From Bacillota bacterium (GTDB lineage Bacteria > Bacillota > Bacilli > Bacillales_B > DSM-18226): a stretch of DNA of 11,171 bases. Position numbers and translations under genes: made by a program. Below are positions 1 to 7,028 of this stretch, piece after piece (the first letter of the stretch is position 1; each line of letters starts with the position of its first letter). The stretch covers positions 1 to 11,171 of the forward strand of contig JAKACS010000045.1 of NCBI GenBank assembly GCA_021821235.1, read 5' to 3'. The notes below the pieces were generated by a model. It had not been told where the DNA came from, ran no database searches, and saw only the letters and a list, made by a program, of their open reading frames with translations.

Positions 1-834
1 AATGTGGATTTGCCTTCTAGTGGGATTGCTTTTTTGAGAGGGATGATCGGCAGTCTGTTCCTCTTGATCGTCAGCGTCTTCCTTAAACAGAAGAAGACAA
101 CCTGGGATTCGCTGAAGAAAAATGGTTTGCTGCTCGTGCTTTCGGGAGCAGCGATTGGTTTTAACTGGATTTTTTTGTTTCAAGCCTACAAGTACACAAC
201 AATTTCCAATGCTACTTTAAGCTATTATTTTGCCCCGGTGTTTGTCATGATTTTAGCGCCGTTTGTGTTAAAAGAAAAATTGACGCCCGTTAAAGTTGGC
301 AGTATCCTAACCGCGATGATCGGCTTGTTTCTTGTTGTCAATCTGCAAACGAGCGGTGCGGACGGAGGAGCCTACAACCATGCGATCGGAATTATCTACG
401 GTCTATCGGCTGCGGCTCTGTATGCCAGCGCTATTTTAATGAATAAATTTATTAAAAAACTTTCCGGATTTGAGACGACTCTGATTCAATTAATGGTAGC
501 TGCACTCGTGTTGCTACCGTACACTATATTCAAAGATCATTTGGATCTATCCGCGATAACAGGTTATTCGCTCACGTTTATCCTTATTCTTGGTATCATT
601 CATACGGGTGTTGCTTACTTTTTCTATTTTACTTCGCTAAAGGAACTGAAGGGGCAAACGATTGCGGTGTTAAGCTATATTGATCCGATTTCTGCGGTCG
701 TGATTGCGGCTATTTTTCTTGGAGAAAGCATGAGCCCAGTGCAAATGATTGGCGGGGCCTTGATACTTGGTTCGACATTTGTCAGTGAACGAATCGACAT
801 GAAGACCGAGACGCAATCGGGAAACAAGGTTTAA
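1..834 (+). CDS. EamA/DMT-family transporter, 5' truncated by window edge
   Basis: Integral membrane transporter of the drug/metabolite superfamily; the substrate cannot be told from sequence. The frame is open from base 1 and the first visible residues (LPSSGIAFLRG) match the start of the second helix of EamA proteins, so roughly 20-40 N-terminal residues including the first helix lie outside the window; the in-frame GTG at 4 is not a convincing start. The remaining 276 residues show about nine hydrophobic helices in two EamA-like halves, the second starting near residue 125 (AIGIIYGLSAAALYASAILM) and ending with the typical GESMSPVQMIGGALILGS segment, then a short charged tail. It is followed after 22 bases by the methyltransferase gene, so the two are probably co-transcribed. 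The family assignment is firm and the substrate unknown. Confidence 0.88.
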   Translation, partial: NVDLPSSGIAFLRGMIGSLFLLIVSVFLKQKKTTWDSLKKNGLLLVLSGAAIGFNWIFLFQAYKYTTISNATLSYYFAPVFVMILAPFVLKEKLTPVKVGSILTAMIGLFLVVNLQTSGADGGAYNHAIGIIYGLSAAALYASAILMNKFIKKLSGFETTLIQLMVAALVLLPYTIFKDHLDLSAITGYSLTFILILGIIHTGVAYFFYFTSLKELKGQTIAVLSYIDPISAVVIAAIFLGESMSPVQMIGGALILGSTFVSERIDMKTETQSGNKV

Positions 835-856
835 ACTGATTGGAAAGGGAAGACGC

Positions 857-1450
857 ATGAAGGAATATTTTTATGAAAAATTGTTAAACATCAAGACAAC
901 AGGGGAGCAACAAGGTTTCCATCCTTCTCTCCATTACCACCGCTATGAGCCGACTCCGTATATTGTCCTTGAGGAATTAATGGCAAATTACGAGTTGAAA
1001 AGCAGTGATCGTATCATTGACTTTGGCTCTGGAAAAGGGCGGCTCAATTTCTTTTTTCATTATGTGGCAGGTGCCTCAGTTGTCGGCGTGGAAATGAATG
1101 AATTGCTTTGTCAAAAGGCACTTGCAAATATGAAACAGTACTGCAAAAAGACGAAGAAGGTGCAATTTTTTTGCGGCAAAGCAGAAGATTATCCGGTTGA
1201 CCCGCGGGACAATCGCTTTTATTTTTTTAATCCTTTTTCAGTGGAAATTTTTCGAACAGTTGTAAATAATTTGCTTCTTTCGTTTGAAAAATCGCCGCGG
1301 GAAATGGAACTGATTTTATACTATCCAGCAGATGACTATGTTTATTTTTTGGAAAAATACTCCCTGTTTGAATTGAAACTGGAAGTAGATCTGCAAAATC
1401 TAATTAAACATGATCCATATGAACGGTTTTTAATTTACCGGTTTGGCTAA
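857..1450 (+). CDS. Class I SAM-dependent methyltransferase, unknown substrate
   Basis: A cytosolic protein of 197 residues with a Rossmann-type methyltransferase core. Motif I is DFGSGKGR (residues 55-62), the glycine-rich SAM loop. An acidic residue at the end of the second strand (VVGVEMN, E79) should bind the SAM ribose, and an NPF sequence (125-127) takes the place of motif IV (D/N-P-P-F/Y). The N-terminal 40 residues contain a His/Tyr-rich stretch (HPSLHYHRYEPTPY) that may shape the acceptor pocket. The length fits a bare catalytic domain without a substrate-recognition domain. The start is ATG with GGAAAGGGAAG upstream at normal spacing. It sits 22 bases after the transporter and 18 bases before the M50-like gene, which suggests one operon. 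The methyl acceptor cannot be inferred; the NPF motif allows an N-methyltransferase but does not prove it. Confidence 0.85.
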   Translation: MKEYFYEKLLNIKTTGEQQGFHPSLHYHRYEPTPYIVLEELMANYELKSSDRIIDFGSGKGRLNFFFHYVAGASVVGVEMNELLCQKALANMKQYCKKTKKVQFFCGKAEDYPVDPRDNRFYFFNPFSVEIFRTVVNNLLLSFEKSPREMELILYYPADDYVYFLEKYSLFELKLEVDLQNLIKHDPYERFLIYRFG

Positions 1451-1468
1451 ATTGCGAGGGAATGAGAA

Positions 1469-2305
1469 ATGAATATTGCCGTATCGATTGTTCAGTTCGC
1501 TTGGGTGAGTTTCGTTCAATTAGTTTATTTGCTTGGAGTGCTGATTTCAAGTGGCCTTCTTTTGGGCTATCTTGAAAAGCTGTCCAATTCCATGCTTGTT
1601 CGCGCTTTTGGACGAAAAGGGGTCATGCTGACGGCATGGCTTGGGACGCCGATCCATGAAGTGGGACATTTGCTGATGTGTTTTCTCTGGGGGCACCGGG
1701 TAACGCGGGTAAAACTGCTGCAGTTAAACAGTCCGGATGGGGTGCTTGGCTATGTCGAGCATGAATACAGCCGAAACAACCTTTACCAGCGGGTAGGGAA
1801 TTTTTTTATCGGGTTGGGTCCGCTTTTTAGTGGAATCGCGGCATTGCTTTTAGGGATGTATTACTTGGTGCCACATTCTTTCGCGGCTTTCCAGACTGAG
1901 ATTCGCCAGACTCTCATAACGGGAAACAGTAATCTTAATGGATTGACGATCATTGCCGGTGCGGCCTTGGCCATTGGTAAAAGTTTTTTTACCTTGGAGA
2001 ATATCATTCGGCCGTCGTTTTGGCTTTTTTTACTTGCAGCCATCAGCATATCTTCCCATATTGCATTGAGTAGGGAAGATATGCGCAATTCAGCCAACGG
2101 CCTGGCAACGATTTTTTTCATTTTGTTTTTGTTTAATGTGTTTGCGAAGTTTACCAGTATCCCAAGTGAGCAAGTGATTGGAAAAATGGCTGAGTACAAT
2201 GCCTATGTGTTTGCATTCGCCACAGTGGCGCTCTTTTTTTCATTTTTAACGCTTTGTTTAGCGTTCTTCCTTTATCAAATCAAGGTGTTCATCCGAAAAC
2301 GATAA
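1469..2305 (+). CDS. M50-like membrane zinc metallopeptidase
   Basis: A polytopic membrane protein of 278 residues with about six to seven hydrophobic helices. The second helix region contains GTPIHEVGHLLMC, whose HEVGH (residues 63-67) is the HExxH zinc motif of site-2/M50 peptidases placed in a membrane segment. After a soluble stretch of about 25 residues comes NFFIGLGPLFSG, a glycine/proline turn often seen in this group. I could not find the family's second zinc ligand (the LDG or NxxP...D motif) with certainty, so activity is not assured. The start ATG has GAGGG about 10 bases upstream. It is the third gene of a tight plus-strand run after the transporter and methyltransferase, and it ends 5 bases before the stop codon of the convergent DUF2892-like gene. 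No substrate or named orthologue is recognised. Confidence 0.72.
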   Translation: MNIAVSIVQFAWVSFVQLVYLLGVLISSGLLLGYLEKLSNSMLVRAFGRKGVMLTAWLGTPIHEVGHLLMCFLWGHRVTRVKLLQLNSPDGVLGYVEHEYSRNNLYQRVGNFFIGLGPLFSGIAALLLGMYYLVPHSFAAFQTEIRQTLITGNSNLNGLTIIAGAALAIGKSFFTLENIIRPSFWLFLLAAISISSHIALSREDMRNSANGLATIFFILFLFNVFAKFTSIPSEQVIGKMAEYNAYVFAFATVALFFSFLTLCLAFFLYQIKVFIRKR

Positions 2306-2318
2306 CTAGGTTATTTTT
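2297..2318. terminator. Weak bidirectional hairpin between convergent genes
   Basis: ATAAC (2302-2306), loop TAG, GTTAT (2310-2314), flanked by an A run on the left and TTTTT on the right. It overlaps both stop codons. The stem is only five A/T-rich pairs plus partial extension, so it may be a weak terminator or chance. Confidence 0.25.
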
Positions 2319-2715
2319 CCAAAAGAAGTTGTTTTAAGGCGTCTTTTTCCTGGTCAATTTCTTCAGCTGTCCGGATACCGAGCTTTCTGATCAGCAACAA
2401 TGGCGGACACCAGCCTTGCAGGGCATGCTGGAACATAAATACACTTGCAGTGCCGGAAATAAGCATCCACGCCCGATTTTTTGTCAGCCCGTAAATGGAA
2501 GCAAGAAAGGTAATCGCTGCCAAGTTGGTCTCTAGCACCCGTTCTGTGTCCCATTCAAAATCCAATTCTTCAAGCCGCTTTTTGATTTCCGTTTTATCCC
2601 TTTCTTTATAAATGCGTATAGTTTCCGCGATTTTCCGTTGGATTGTTTCATTGATATAATCCGGTGTATTTCGATTCACTTTTGTTGTCGCTGCCGGAAA
2701 TAATTGATTGAACAC
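2311..2715 (-). CDS. DUF2892-type small membrane protein
   Basis: A 134-residue protein. A charged, probably helical N-terminal 65 residues (KRKIAETIRIYKERDKTEIKKRLEEL) precede a membrane hairpin: LAAITFLASIYGL, then AWMLISGTASVFMFQHALQGW. The ending GWCPPLLLIRKLGIRTAEEIDQEK is the signature of the DUF2892 (YgaP-like transmembrane) family, which is often attached to rhodanese domains; none is present here. The CP pair after the second helix is conserved in that family. The start is GTG at 2713-2715, chosen because GGAGGGA lies 6-7 bases upstream on the minus strand. The gene is convergent with the M50-like gene with only 5 bases between the stops, and appears to be a single-gene unit. Function is not established; a role in sulfur or redox handling would be guesswork. 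Confidence 0.75.
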   Translation of the reverse strand: MFNQLFPAATTKVNRNTPDYINETIQRKIAETIRIYKERDKTEIKKRLEELDFEWDTERVLETNLAAITFLASIYGLTKNRAWMLISGTASVFMFQHALQGWCPPLLLIRKLGIRTAEEIDQEKDALKQLLLEK

Positions 2716-2806
2716 GCTGATCCCTCCTCAAAATGTTCTTTCTATAGTATCAGTCAAAAGGGATAAAAATTATGAGTGAGTACAGGTCAATCTTATAGTT
2801 AAATCC

Positions 2807-2923
2807 ATGTACAATGGAAGTAATAAAAAACGGTTTCCTCAATCCGATCGTGAAGACATAAAAGATACTCTTAATAAATGGAAAAAGCCGCGTAAACCGT
2901 GGAATCGTGAGCCGTTCTTCTAA
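2807..2923 (+). CDS. Possible 38-residue basic small protein
   Basis: This open frame (ATG to TAA) encodes a highly charged peptide with three prolines near its end, KWKKPRKPWNREPFF. The composition looks like a small cytosolic Firmicute protein and the codons are ordinary, but no Shine-Dalgarno is visible before the ATG. An overlapping minus-strand frame (about 2750-2995) is also open. I do not recognise it. It is the only plausible gene in the 370 bases between the DUF2892 gene and the EAL gene. Confidence 0.28.
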   Translation: MYNGSNKKRFPQSDREDIKDTLNKWKKPRKPWNREPFF

Positions 2924-3041
2924 CGAATGGGAAAATAGGGTACGAAAGAGCCGGTCGAACGCCGCCATTCTCCTACTAAAAAGAAAAACACTCAAGAAAA
3001 TTTTTTACGAAAAATTTACAAGAGAGACGGTTTATGTGCTT

Positions 3042-3047
3042 TATAAT
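3042..3047 (+). promoter_or_regulatory. Possible -10 element of the EAL gene
   Basis: A perfect TATAAT stands 38 bases before the chosen ATG. No good -35 lies at 16-18 bases; the nearest TTTACA (3015-3020) is 21 bases away. Treated as tentative. Confidence 0.3.
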
Positions 3048-3085
3048 TAATTGTGGCAAAACAGACAATTTTAAAAGGTGGCAAA

Positions 3086-3937
3086 ATGAAACGATTCGAC
3101 TATCTGCGTTTTTTGTATGAAAATCGGCAACAATTTTATCAGGAATACTGCCGGGAGCGGGAGCTAAAAACCTTAATGGATGCCCCAAAAATAACGACTG
3201 TCTTTCAGCCGATTCTTTCACTGGGTCATGGCTCTACGATTGGATTTGAAGTTCTGAACCGGCCCGACCACTCGCCACATTTCCCGACAACTGAAAAATT
3301 CTATGACTATGTAGGAAGTAGCCGAGCGGTGTTTGGAATCGAACAATTTTTACGGAATCTTTCACTTGAACGGTATTCCCGGCAAATTGAAGCATCACCG
3401 CAGCTTCAAGGAAAGTTAGTATTTTTAAATATCCAGCCGCAAGTGTTGGCCGATCCATCCTACAGAAGCGGAAAGACGTTAGAGCTATTGGATCGTTATG
3501 GTCTAACCCCGGATCAAATTGTTTTGGAATTAACGGAAAAGGAAGCGGTTATTGACTATGAACAATTTGAAAAAATTGTCGGCCACTATCGCCGCCAAGG
3601 ATTCAGGATTGCGGTTGATGATGCGGGGACGGGTTACAACAGTCTGAAAACGCTTGGGTATTTAAAACCCGAGTTTATAAAAATTGATAAATCGCTGATT
3701 CGAAAGATTGAAGCACACCCGACACAGCAGCACTTGGTTGAACTGCTGCTGGAATTTGCCTTGCAATCGGAAACCTTAGTGATTGCTGAAGGAATTGAAA
3801 CCATATCAGAACTGAGATTTTTGCAACAACGGGGGGTTCAACTTGGACAAGGATATGCTCTTGGCCGTCCGGCACAAGAGTTAGTCGAAGGTAAGCTGCC
3901 ATTGTCAATGCCGGTGATCCACAAACAGCTAAGCTGA
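3086..3937 (+). CDS. EAL-domain cyclic-di-GMP phosphodiesterase
   Basis: A soluble 283-residue protein that should hydrolyse c-di-GMP to pGpG and so affect motility or biofilm decisions. It is almost entirely one EAL domain (residues about 35-275) after a charged helical lead. The expected catalytic and metal residues are present: E55 in GFEVLNR (the EAL position, with V in place of A), N115 in FLNIQP, E148 in LELTE, D178-D179 in [12 protein letters not shown]199 in FIKID, E235 and E238 in AEGIET, and Q255 in GQGY. No GGDEF, PAS, REC or membrane segment is attached, so the input signal is not visible. Start: ATG at 3086 with AAAGGTGG five bases upstream; a GTG at 3053 in the same frame lacks a ribosome site. 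It is unlike YkuI of Bacillus subtilis in its ending. It appears to be a single-gene unit closed by a hairpin. Confidence 0.88.
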   Translation: MKRFDYLRFLYENRQQFYQEYCRERELKTLMDAPKITTVFQPILSLGHGSTIGFEVLNRPDHSPHFPTTEKFYDYVGSSRAVFGIEQFLRNLSLERYSRQIEASPQLQGKLVFLNIQPQVLADPSYRSGKTLELLDRYGLTPDQIVLELTEKEAVIDYEQFEKIVGHYRRQGFRIAVDDAGTGYNSLKTLGYLKPEFIKIDKSLIRKIEAHPTQQHLVELLLEFALQSETLVIAEGIETISELRFLQQRGVQLGQGYALGRPAQELVEGKLPLSMPVIHKQLS

Positions 3938-3961
3938 AAAATTGTTTTGCTTAGGCGTTTT
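3929..3961 (+). terminator. Probable terminator of the EAL gene
   Basis: CTAAGC (3929-3934) pairs with GCTTAG (3949-3954), with inner AAAA/TTTT pairing after a two-base bulge and a short ATTG loop, followed by GCGTTTT. The stem overlaps the TGA stop. Moderate strength. Confidence 0.45.
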
Positions 3962-4049
3962 AATGTATTGCAATTTAGCGGTATGGTCGGTTAGAGTAAA
4001 TAAGTATGATAACATTTTTAGGAGCTGCATTAATAAGGAGGAAGTTAAA

Positions 4050-4850
4050 TTGTTTCATTACATTACAGCCATCATTTTGGGAATGGTCGAAGGTCTGACT
4101 GAATTTCTTCCTGTATCCTCTACAGGGCACTTAATTTTAGTAGGAGATCTTCTTAACTATACTGGAGAAGCATCGAAAACATTTGAAATTTTTATCCAGC
4201 TCGGTTCCATTCTTGCAGTTGTCGTTGTCTATTGGCGACGTTTTATTGTATTGATCGAAGGAGTTTTTTCAAAAGAAAAGCGCCAAGGCTTAAATTTCAT
4301 CCATGTCATTTTGGCGATGATCCCGGCGGTTGTCATCGGCTTGATTGGCCGCGGGGCGATTAAAACGTATCTTTTTTCGCCTACAACTGTATTAATTGGG
4401 CTCGTTGCCGGCGGTATTTTAATGATTTTTGCCGAAAATAGAAAAAAACCAAATCCTACTACCGATCTAGATTCATTAACCTATCGGCAAGCTTTTACAG
4501 TTGGTTTGTATCAAGTTTTAGCGCTGTGGCCAGGATTTTCTCGCTCAGGTTCAACGATTGCCGGTGGTATTCTTGCGGGGACAAGCCATCGGGTAGCCGC
4601 AGATTTTACTTTCATTGTCGCGGTGCCGATGATGGTCGCAGCTTCCGGACTTGATTTGGTGAAAAGCTATAAATATTTATCACCAAGCGATATTCCATTC
4701 TTTGGAGTCGGTTTTATTACCGCATTTATTGTTGCCTTATTTGTCATTAAAGTGTTCTTAAAGCTTATTTCAAAAATAAAATTAAAGCCATTTGCCTATT
4801 ATCGTTTTGCGTTGGCAGTCGTTTTCCTTCTATATATGTTGTTAAAATAA
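4050..4850 (+). CDS. uppP: Undecaprenyl-diphosphate phosphatase
   Basis: A 266-residue membrane enzyme that removes a phosphate from undecaprenyl diphosphate, recycling the lipid carrier for peptidoglycan and other wall polymers; overproduction in this family gives bacitracin resistance. Both family signatures are present: [14 protein letters not shown] (residues 14-27, with E14, E18 and H27) and PGFSRSGS (160-167, with R164). About seven to eight hydrophobic helices fill the rest and the length is normal for BacA/UppP. The frame is open back to 3942, but TTG at 4050 is chosen because a perfect AAGGAGG ends 8 bases before it and the protein then begins at the family's usual N-terminus ([18 protein letters not shown]). 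A TATGAT at 4005-4010 could be the -10 of its own promoter, but no -35 is convincing. A terminator follows, so it is probably monocistronic. Confidence 0.96.
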   Translation: MFHYITAIILGMVEGLTEFLPVSSTGHLILVGDLLNYTGEASKTFEIFIQLGSILAVVVVYWRRFIVLIEGVFSKEKRQGLNFIHVILAMIPAVVIGLIGRGAIKTYLFSPTTVLIGLVAGGILMIFAENRKKPNPTTDLDSLTYRQAFTVGLYQVLALWPGFSRSGSTIAGGILAGTSHRVAADFTFIVAVPMMVAASGLDLVKSYKYLSPSDIPFFGVGFITAFIVALFVIKVFLKLISKIKLKPFAYYRFALAVVFLLYMLLK

Positions 4851-4857
4851 TGGATTC

Positions 4858-4890
4858 AAAAAAGCTCATCCGAATCGGGTGGGCTTTTTG
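4858..4890 (+). terminator. Rho-independent terminator after uppP
   Basis: The left arm (AAAAAGCTCATCC, to 4871) pairs with the right arm GGTGGGCTTTTT through a five-base loop, with two G-T wobbles, and ends in a T run. It starts 8 bases after the uppP stop. Confidence 0.85.
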
Positions 4891-4993
4891 CATGGAATGG
4901 ACAAAGAGAGGGAAAGAAAAACAAATAAGTGCAAGGGAGCCCCATTTTAGTTTGAAGGAATACTTTGGCATTTCATACGAACGGTAATAATGA

Positions 4994-5022
4994 TTGACTT
5001 TGATGACAAATCACTTTATAAT
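4994..5022 (+). promoter_or_regulatory. Strong sigma-A promoter upstream of the amt unit
   Basis: TTGACT (4994-4999), exactly 17 bases, then TATAAT (5017-5022). Transcription would start near 5029, giving a leader of about 110 bases that contains both TnrA-type boxes. The match to consensus is nearly complete, so some transcription should not need an activator. Confidence 0.75.
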
Positions 5023-5042
5023 CAGAAAATGTAACGTGTATA

Positions 5043-5059
5043 TGTAAGGTAATCTAACA
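5043..5059 (+). promoter_or_regulatory. TnrA/GlnR-type box upstream of the amt unit
   Basis: TGTAAGGTAATCTAACA fits the Bacillus consensus TGTNANAWWWTMTNACA at every position but one (G for A at position 7). In Bacillus subtilis the ammonium transporter operon nrgAB is activated by TnrA from a site centred near -49. Here the centre (5051) lies about 46 bases before the start predicted from the -10 at 5085-5090. The gene context makes TnrA activation under nitrogen limitation the likely role. Confidence 0.8.
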
Positions 5060-5084
5060 TATAATTTTATTTTATAGTATTTAC

Positions 5085-5090
5085 TAGTAT
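5085..5090 (+). promoter_or_regulatory. Candidate -10 of a TnrA-dependent promoter
   Basis: TAGTAT with no good -35 at 17 bases (TAATTT), as expected of an activator-dependent promoter. Its spacing to the upstream TnrA-type box is the main support. Confidence 0.45.
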
Positions 5091-5122
5091 GTGTCTGAGA
5101 ATAAATAAGTTTTATTTTAATA

Positions 5123-5139
5123 TGTTAGGGGATATAACA
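5123..5139 (+). promoter_or_regulatory. Second TnrA/GlnR-like box over the ribosome binding site
   Basis: TGTTAGGGGATATAACA has both conserved half-sites, TGTNA and TNACA, at the right 17-bp length. Its centre is G-rich because it contains the Shine-Dalgarno GGGGA of the following gene, and its last base is the A of the ATG. It could be a downstream repression or roadblock site, or a chance product of the ribosome site. Confidence 0.4.
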
Positions 5140-5552
5140 TGATTGCGGTAAATGATTATTATCAAAATCCTGTTTTCTGGTTCTCATCTGACCAATTGAT
5201 TGAAGCACTGGAAGCTATTAAACTAGGGAAACAAAATGAAATTGAAATTATCAAAGAAAAAATCAAGCAATTTGAACAAAAACGAAGATCGCATGAAGTT
5301 TGGTACCAGTCGCTTTCCCCCGTTCGAAAATTTTTTGCCGGGCGTCCGCCTGTTCATCATCAGGCTGTCGAATATCTTGTCAATGTCAAAGACCGATTTC
5401 AGCAGATTGAGCAAATCAATCGAAAAATTGCCGAAATCAATGTGTTGATTCAAAAGATTCATGCAGAATCGGAAATGGAACAAATTGTTTTGGCAAATGA
5501 TATCATTGCTGATCTGAAACGTTGGGTGGAACAAGGAGGAATAACGGAATGA
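5139..5552 (+). CDS. Unrecognised coiled-coil protein coupled to amt
   Basis: A soluble 137-residue protein that I do not recognise. Sequence features suggest a helical hairpin: a long charged helix (residues about 17-53, rich in E, K, I and Q), a turn with SLSPVRKFFAGRPPVHHQ (about 59-76), and a second long helix (about 77-133) with heptad-like hydrophobics (FQQIEQINRKIAEINVLIQK). There is no signal peptide, membrane segment or cysteine. Start: ATG with GGGGA at good spacing. Its TGA overlaps the ATG of the ammonium transporter (ATGA), so the two are translationally coupled and probably made in a fixed ratio. It shares the TnrA-type control region. In many bacteria the partner of amt is glnK (PII), but this protein shows no PII fold signature (no T-loop motif). 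A role as a transporter partner or adaptor is inference from position only. Confidence 0.85.
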   Translation: MIAVNDYYQNPVFWFSSDQLIEALEAIKLGKQNEIEIIKEKIKQFEQKRRSHEVWYQSLSPVRKFFAGRPPVHHQAVEYLVNVKDRFQQIEQINRKIAEINVLIQKIHAESEMEQIVLANDIIADLKRWVEQGGITE

Positions 5553-6826
5553 CAATTCAAGTATTGCAATCCGGTTTAAATACGATTTGGGTTGTTCTTA
5601 CAGCAGCAATGATTTTATTAATGGAAGGCGGTTTTGCTTTACTGGAAGCAGGGTTTGTCCGTTCGAAAAATAGTGTGAATATCATTATGAAAGTATTTGC
5701 GGACATCACAATTGGTACGTTGAGCTATTATGTAATAGGATTTGCCCTAATGTATGGGGCGGACTTCTTATCTTTCATCGGAAAAAACGGTTTTTTCTTA
5801 AAAGGTGATTTTTCCTATTTAGATTTGCCGGTTTCGCTTGACACATTCTGGTTATTCCAGGCGGCGTTTGTCATTGCTGTTATTTCGATTGTTTCCGGTG
5901 CGGTGGCGGAGAGAATTAATTTCCGGGCATATATTCTCTATGTCGTTCTCATGACCGCTTTCATTTATCCGGTTGCCGGCCACTGGGTATGGGGCGGCGG
6001 CTGGCTAAGTAAATTAGGATTTCAGGATTTTGCCGGTTCGGCTGTAATCCATGCCTTAGGCGGTTTTTCTGCACTGGCGGCGGCAATCTTGCTCGGACCA
6101 AGAAAAGGGAAATTCAACCCGGATGGAACGAGTTCAATCTCCCTTCCAAGCAATCTTCCTTTAGCATCTGTCGGCGCATTTTTACTCTGGTTTGGCTGGT
6201 TTGGGTTTAATGCCGGCAGTACTTTGCAAGCGACAGATGTGCGCATTGGCCATATTGCAATTGTGACGATGTTGTCAGCTGCAGCAGGGGGAGCGGTAAC
6301 TTTGATTTATACGCTGTTCCGTTACGGCCGTTCCGATGCGCCGTCTGTGATTAACGGTTCCCTTGCCGGGCTTGTCGGAATTACGGCGGGGAATGCCTTT
6401 GTAAGTGATTTGGCTTCGATTGTTATCGGTATTGTCTCAGGAATCATCATGATGGCGGCAACCGATTGGCTAGAAGCCCGGAAAATTGATGATCCGGTTG
6501 GAGCGTTTCCTGTCCATGCGGCTTCAGGGGCATGGGGAACAATTGCAGTTGGTCTTTTTGCAACAAAAGGCGGATTGCTGACGGGCGGCGGCTGGCATTT
6601 GCTTGGCGTCCAATTTCTTGGACTGGTTGTCCTTTGTGCCTGGGGCTTTGGATTAACTTGGGTCGGACTGAAACTAATTAAGTTATGGGTGCCGATCCGG
6701 GCAACCAATGAGGAAGAGGAACTCGGGCTTGACGTCAGTTATCACGGGATTATGGCAACCCACAGCATGCCGGAATTTTTAAAAGTAGATGAACCAATTC
6801 GCGAAAATGGTTTAAAGGAAGAATAA
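5549..6826 (+). CDS. amt: Ammonium transporter (Amt family)
   Basis: A 425-residue membrane channel/transporter for NH4+/NH3 with about eleven helices. The Amt signature region DFAGSAVIHALGGFSAL includes pore histidine H168; the second pore histidine is H323 in FPVHAASGAWG. The family motifs HWVWGGGW, LWFGWFGFNAGSTL and SLAGLVGITAG are all present. Helix 1 reads MEGGFALLEAGFVRSKN, the form of cyanobacterial and archaeal Amt proteins, rather than the PGLALFYGG form of Bacillus subtilis NrgA, so it belongs to a different Amt branch. The cytosolic tail (RATNEEEELGLDVSYHG plus about 30 residues) is long and acidic. Start: ATG at 5549 behind AAGGAGGAATAACGG, overlapping the preceding stop by four bases. 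The frame is open back to 5522 but inside the upstream gene. Expression is expected to rise under nitrogen limitation through the TnrA-type box. A strong terminator follows and there is no glnK. Confidence 0.95.
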   Translation: MTIQVLQSGLNTIWVVLTAAMILLMEGGFALLEAGFVRSKNSVNIIMKVFADITIGTLSYYVIGFALMYGADFLSFIGKNGFFLKGDFSYLDLPVSLDTFWLFQAAFVIAVISIVSGAVAERINFRAYILYVVLMTAFIYPVAGHWVWGGGWLSKLGFQDFAGSAVIHALGGFSALAAAILLGPRKGKFNPDGTSSISLPSNLPLASVGAFLLWFGWFGFNAGSTLQATDVRIGHIAIVTMLSAAAGGAVTLIYTLFRYGRSDAPSVINGSLAGLVGITAGNAFVSDLASIVIGIVSGIIMMAATDWLEARKIDDPVGAFPVHAASGAWGTIAVGLFATKGGLLTGGGWHLLGVQFLGLVVLCAWGFGLTWVGLKLIKLWVPIRATNEEEELGLDVSYHGIMATHSMPEFLKVDEPIRENGLKEE

Positions 6827-6836
6827 ATGCAGAATT

Positions 6837-6873
6837 TAGGGCAAAGGAGAGAATGATCCTTTGCCCTATTTTT
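6837..6873 (+). terminator. Strong rho-independent terminator after amt
   Basis: AGGGCAAAGGA (6838-6848) and TCCTTTGCCCT (6857-6867) are perfectly complementary over 11 bases with an 8-base loop, followed by ATTTTT. Confidence 0.92.
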
Positions 6874-6985
6874 GCAAGAAAATTGATGGAGAAAGCATAT
6901 TGAAAGCAGAACTAAATTTCAAAAAGGAAAACGCAAAGTTTTTAAATCCTAAACCTCTTAATCGAAATAAAGAGAAAAAATAGAT

Positions 6986-7004
6986 TATAATGAAAAGGGT
7001 TACA
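6986..7004 (+). promoter_or_regulatory. Candidate -10 and cre-like site of the amidase gene
   Basis: TATAAT (6986-6991) stands 38 bases before the chosen start but has no good -35. It overlaps TGAAAAGGGTTACA (6991-7004), which fits the cre consensus TGWNANCGNTNWCA at all fixed positions except the central C (G here). That central CG is usually important, so CcpA binding is uncertain. No TnrA-type box was found here. Confidence 0.3.
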
Positions 7005-7028
7005 TATTTTGAAATGGAGGGAACATGG

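Noticed and set aside
2750..2995. 81-residue minus-strand ORF
   Set aside because: No ribosome binding site at usable spacing and low-complexity Phe/Ile-rich product; it overlaps the equally doubtful plus-strand small ORF.
3053..3085. GTG start for the EAL protein
   Set aside because: No ribosome binding site before it, whereas ATG at 3086 has AAAGGTGG at ideal spacing and gives a natural N-terminus.
3942..4049. Longer N-terminus for UppP
   Set aside because: The extra residues do not resemble the family, and the perfect AAGGAGG fixes TTG at 4050.
6322..6708. 128-residue minus-strand ORF inside amt
   Set aside because: Antisense shadow of a strongly conserved transporter frame, with Pro/Thr-rich nonsense composition.
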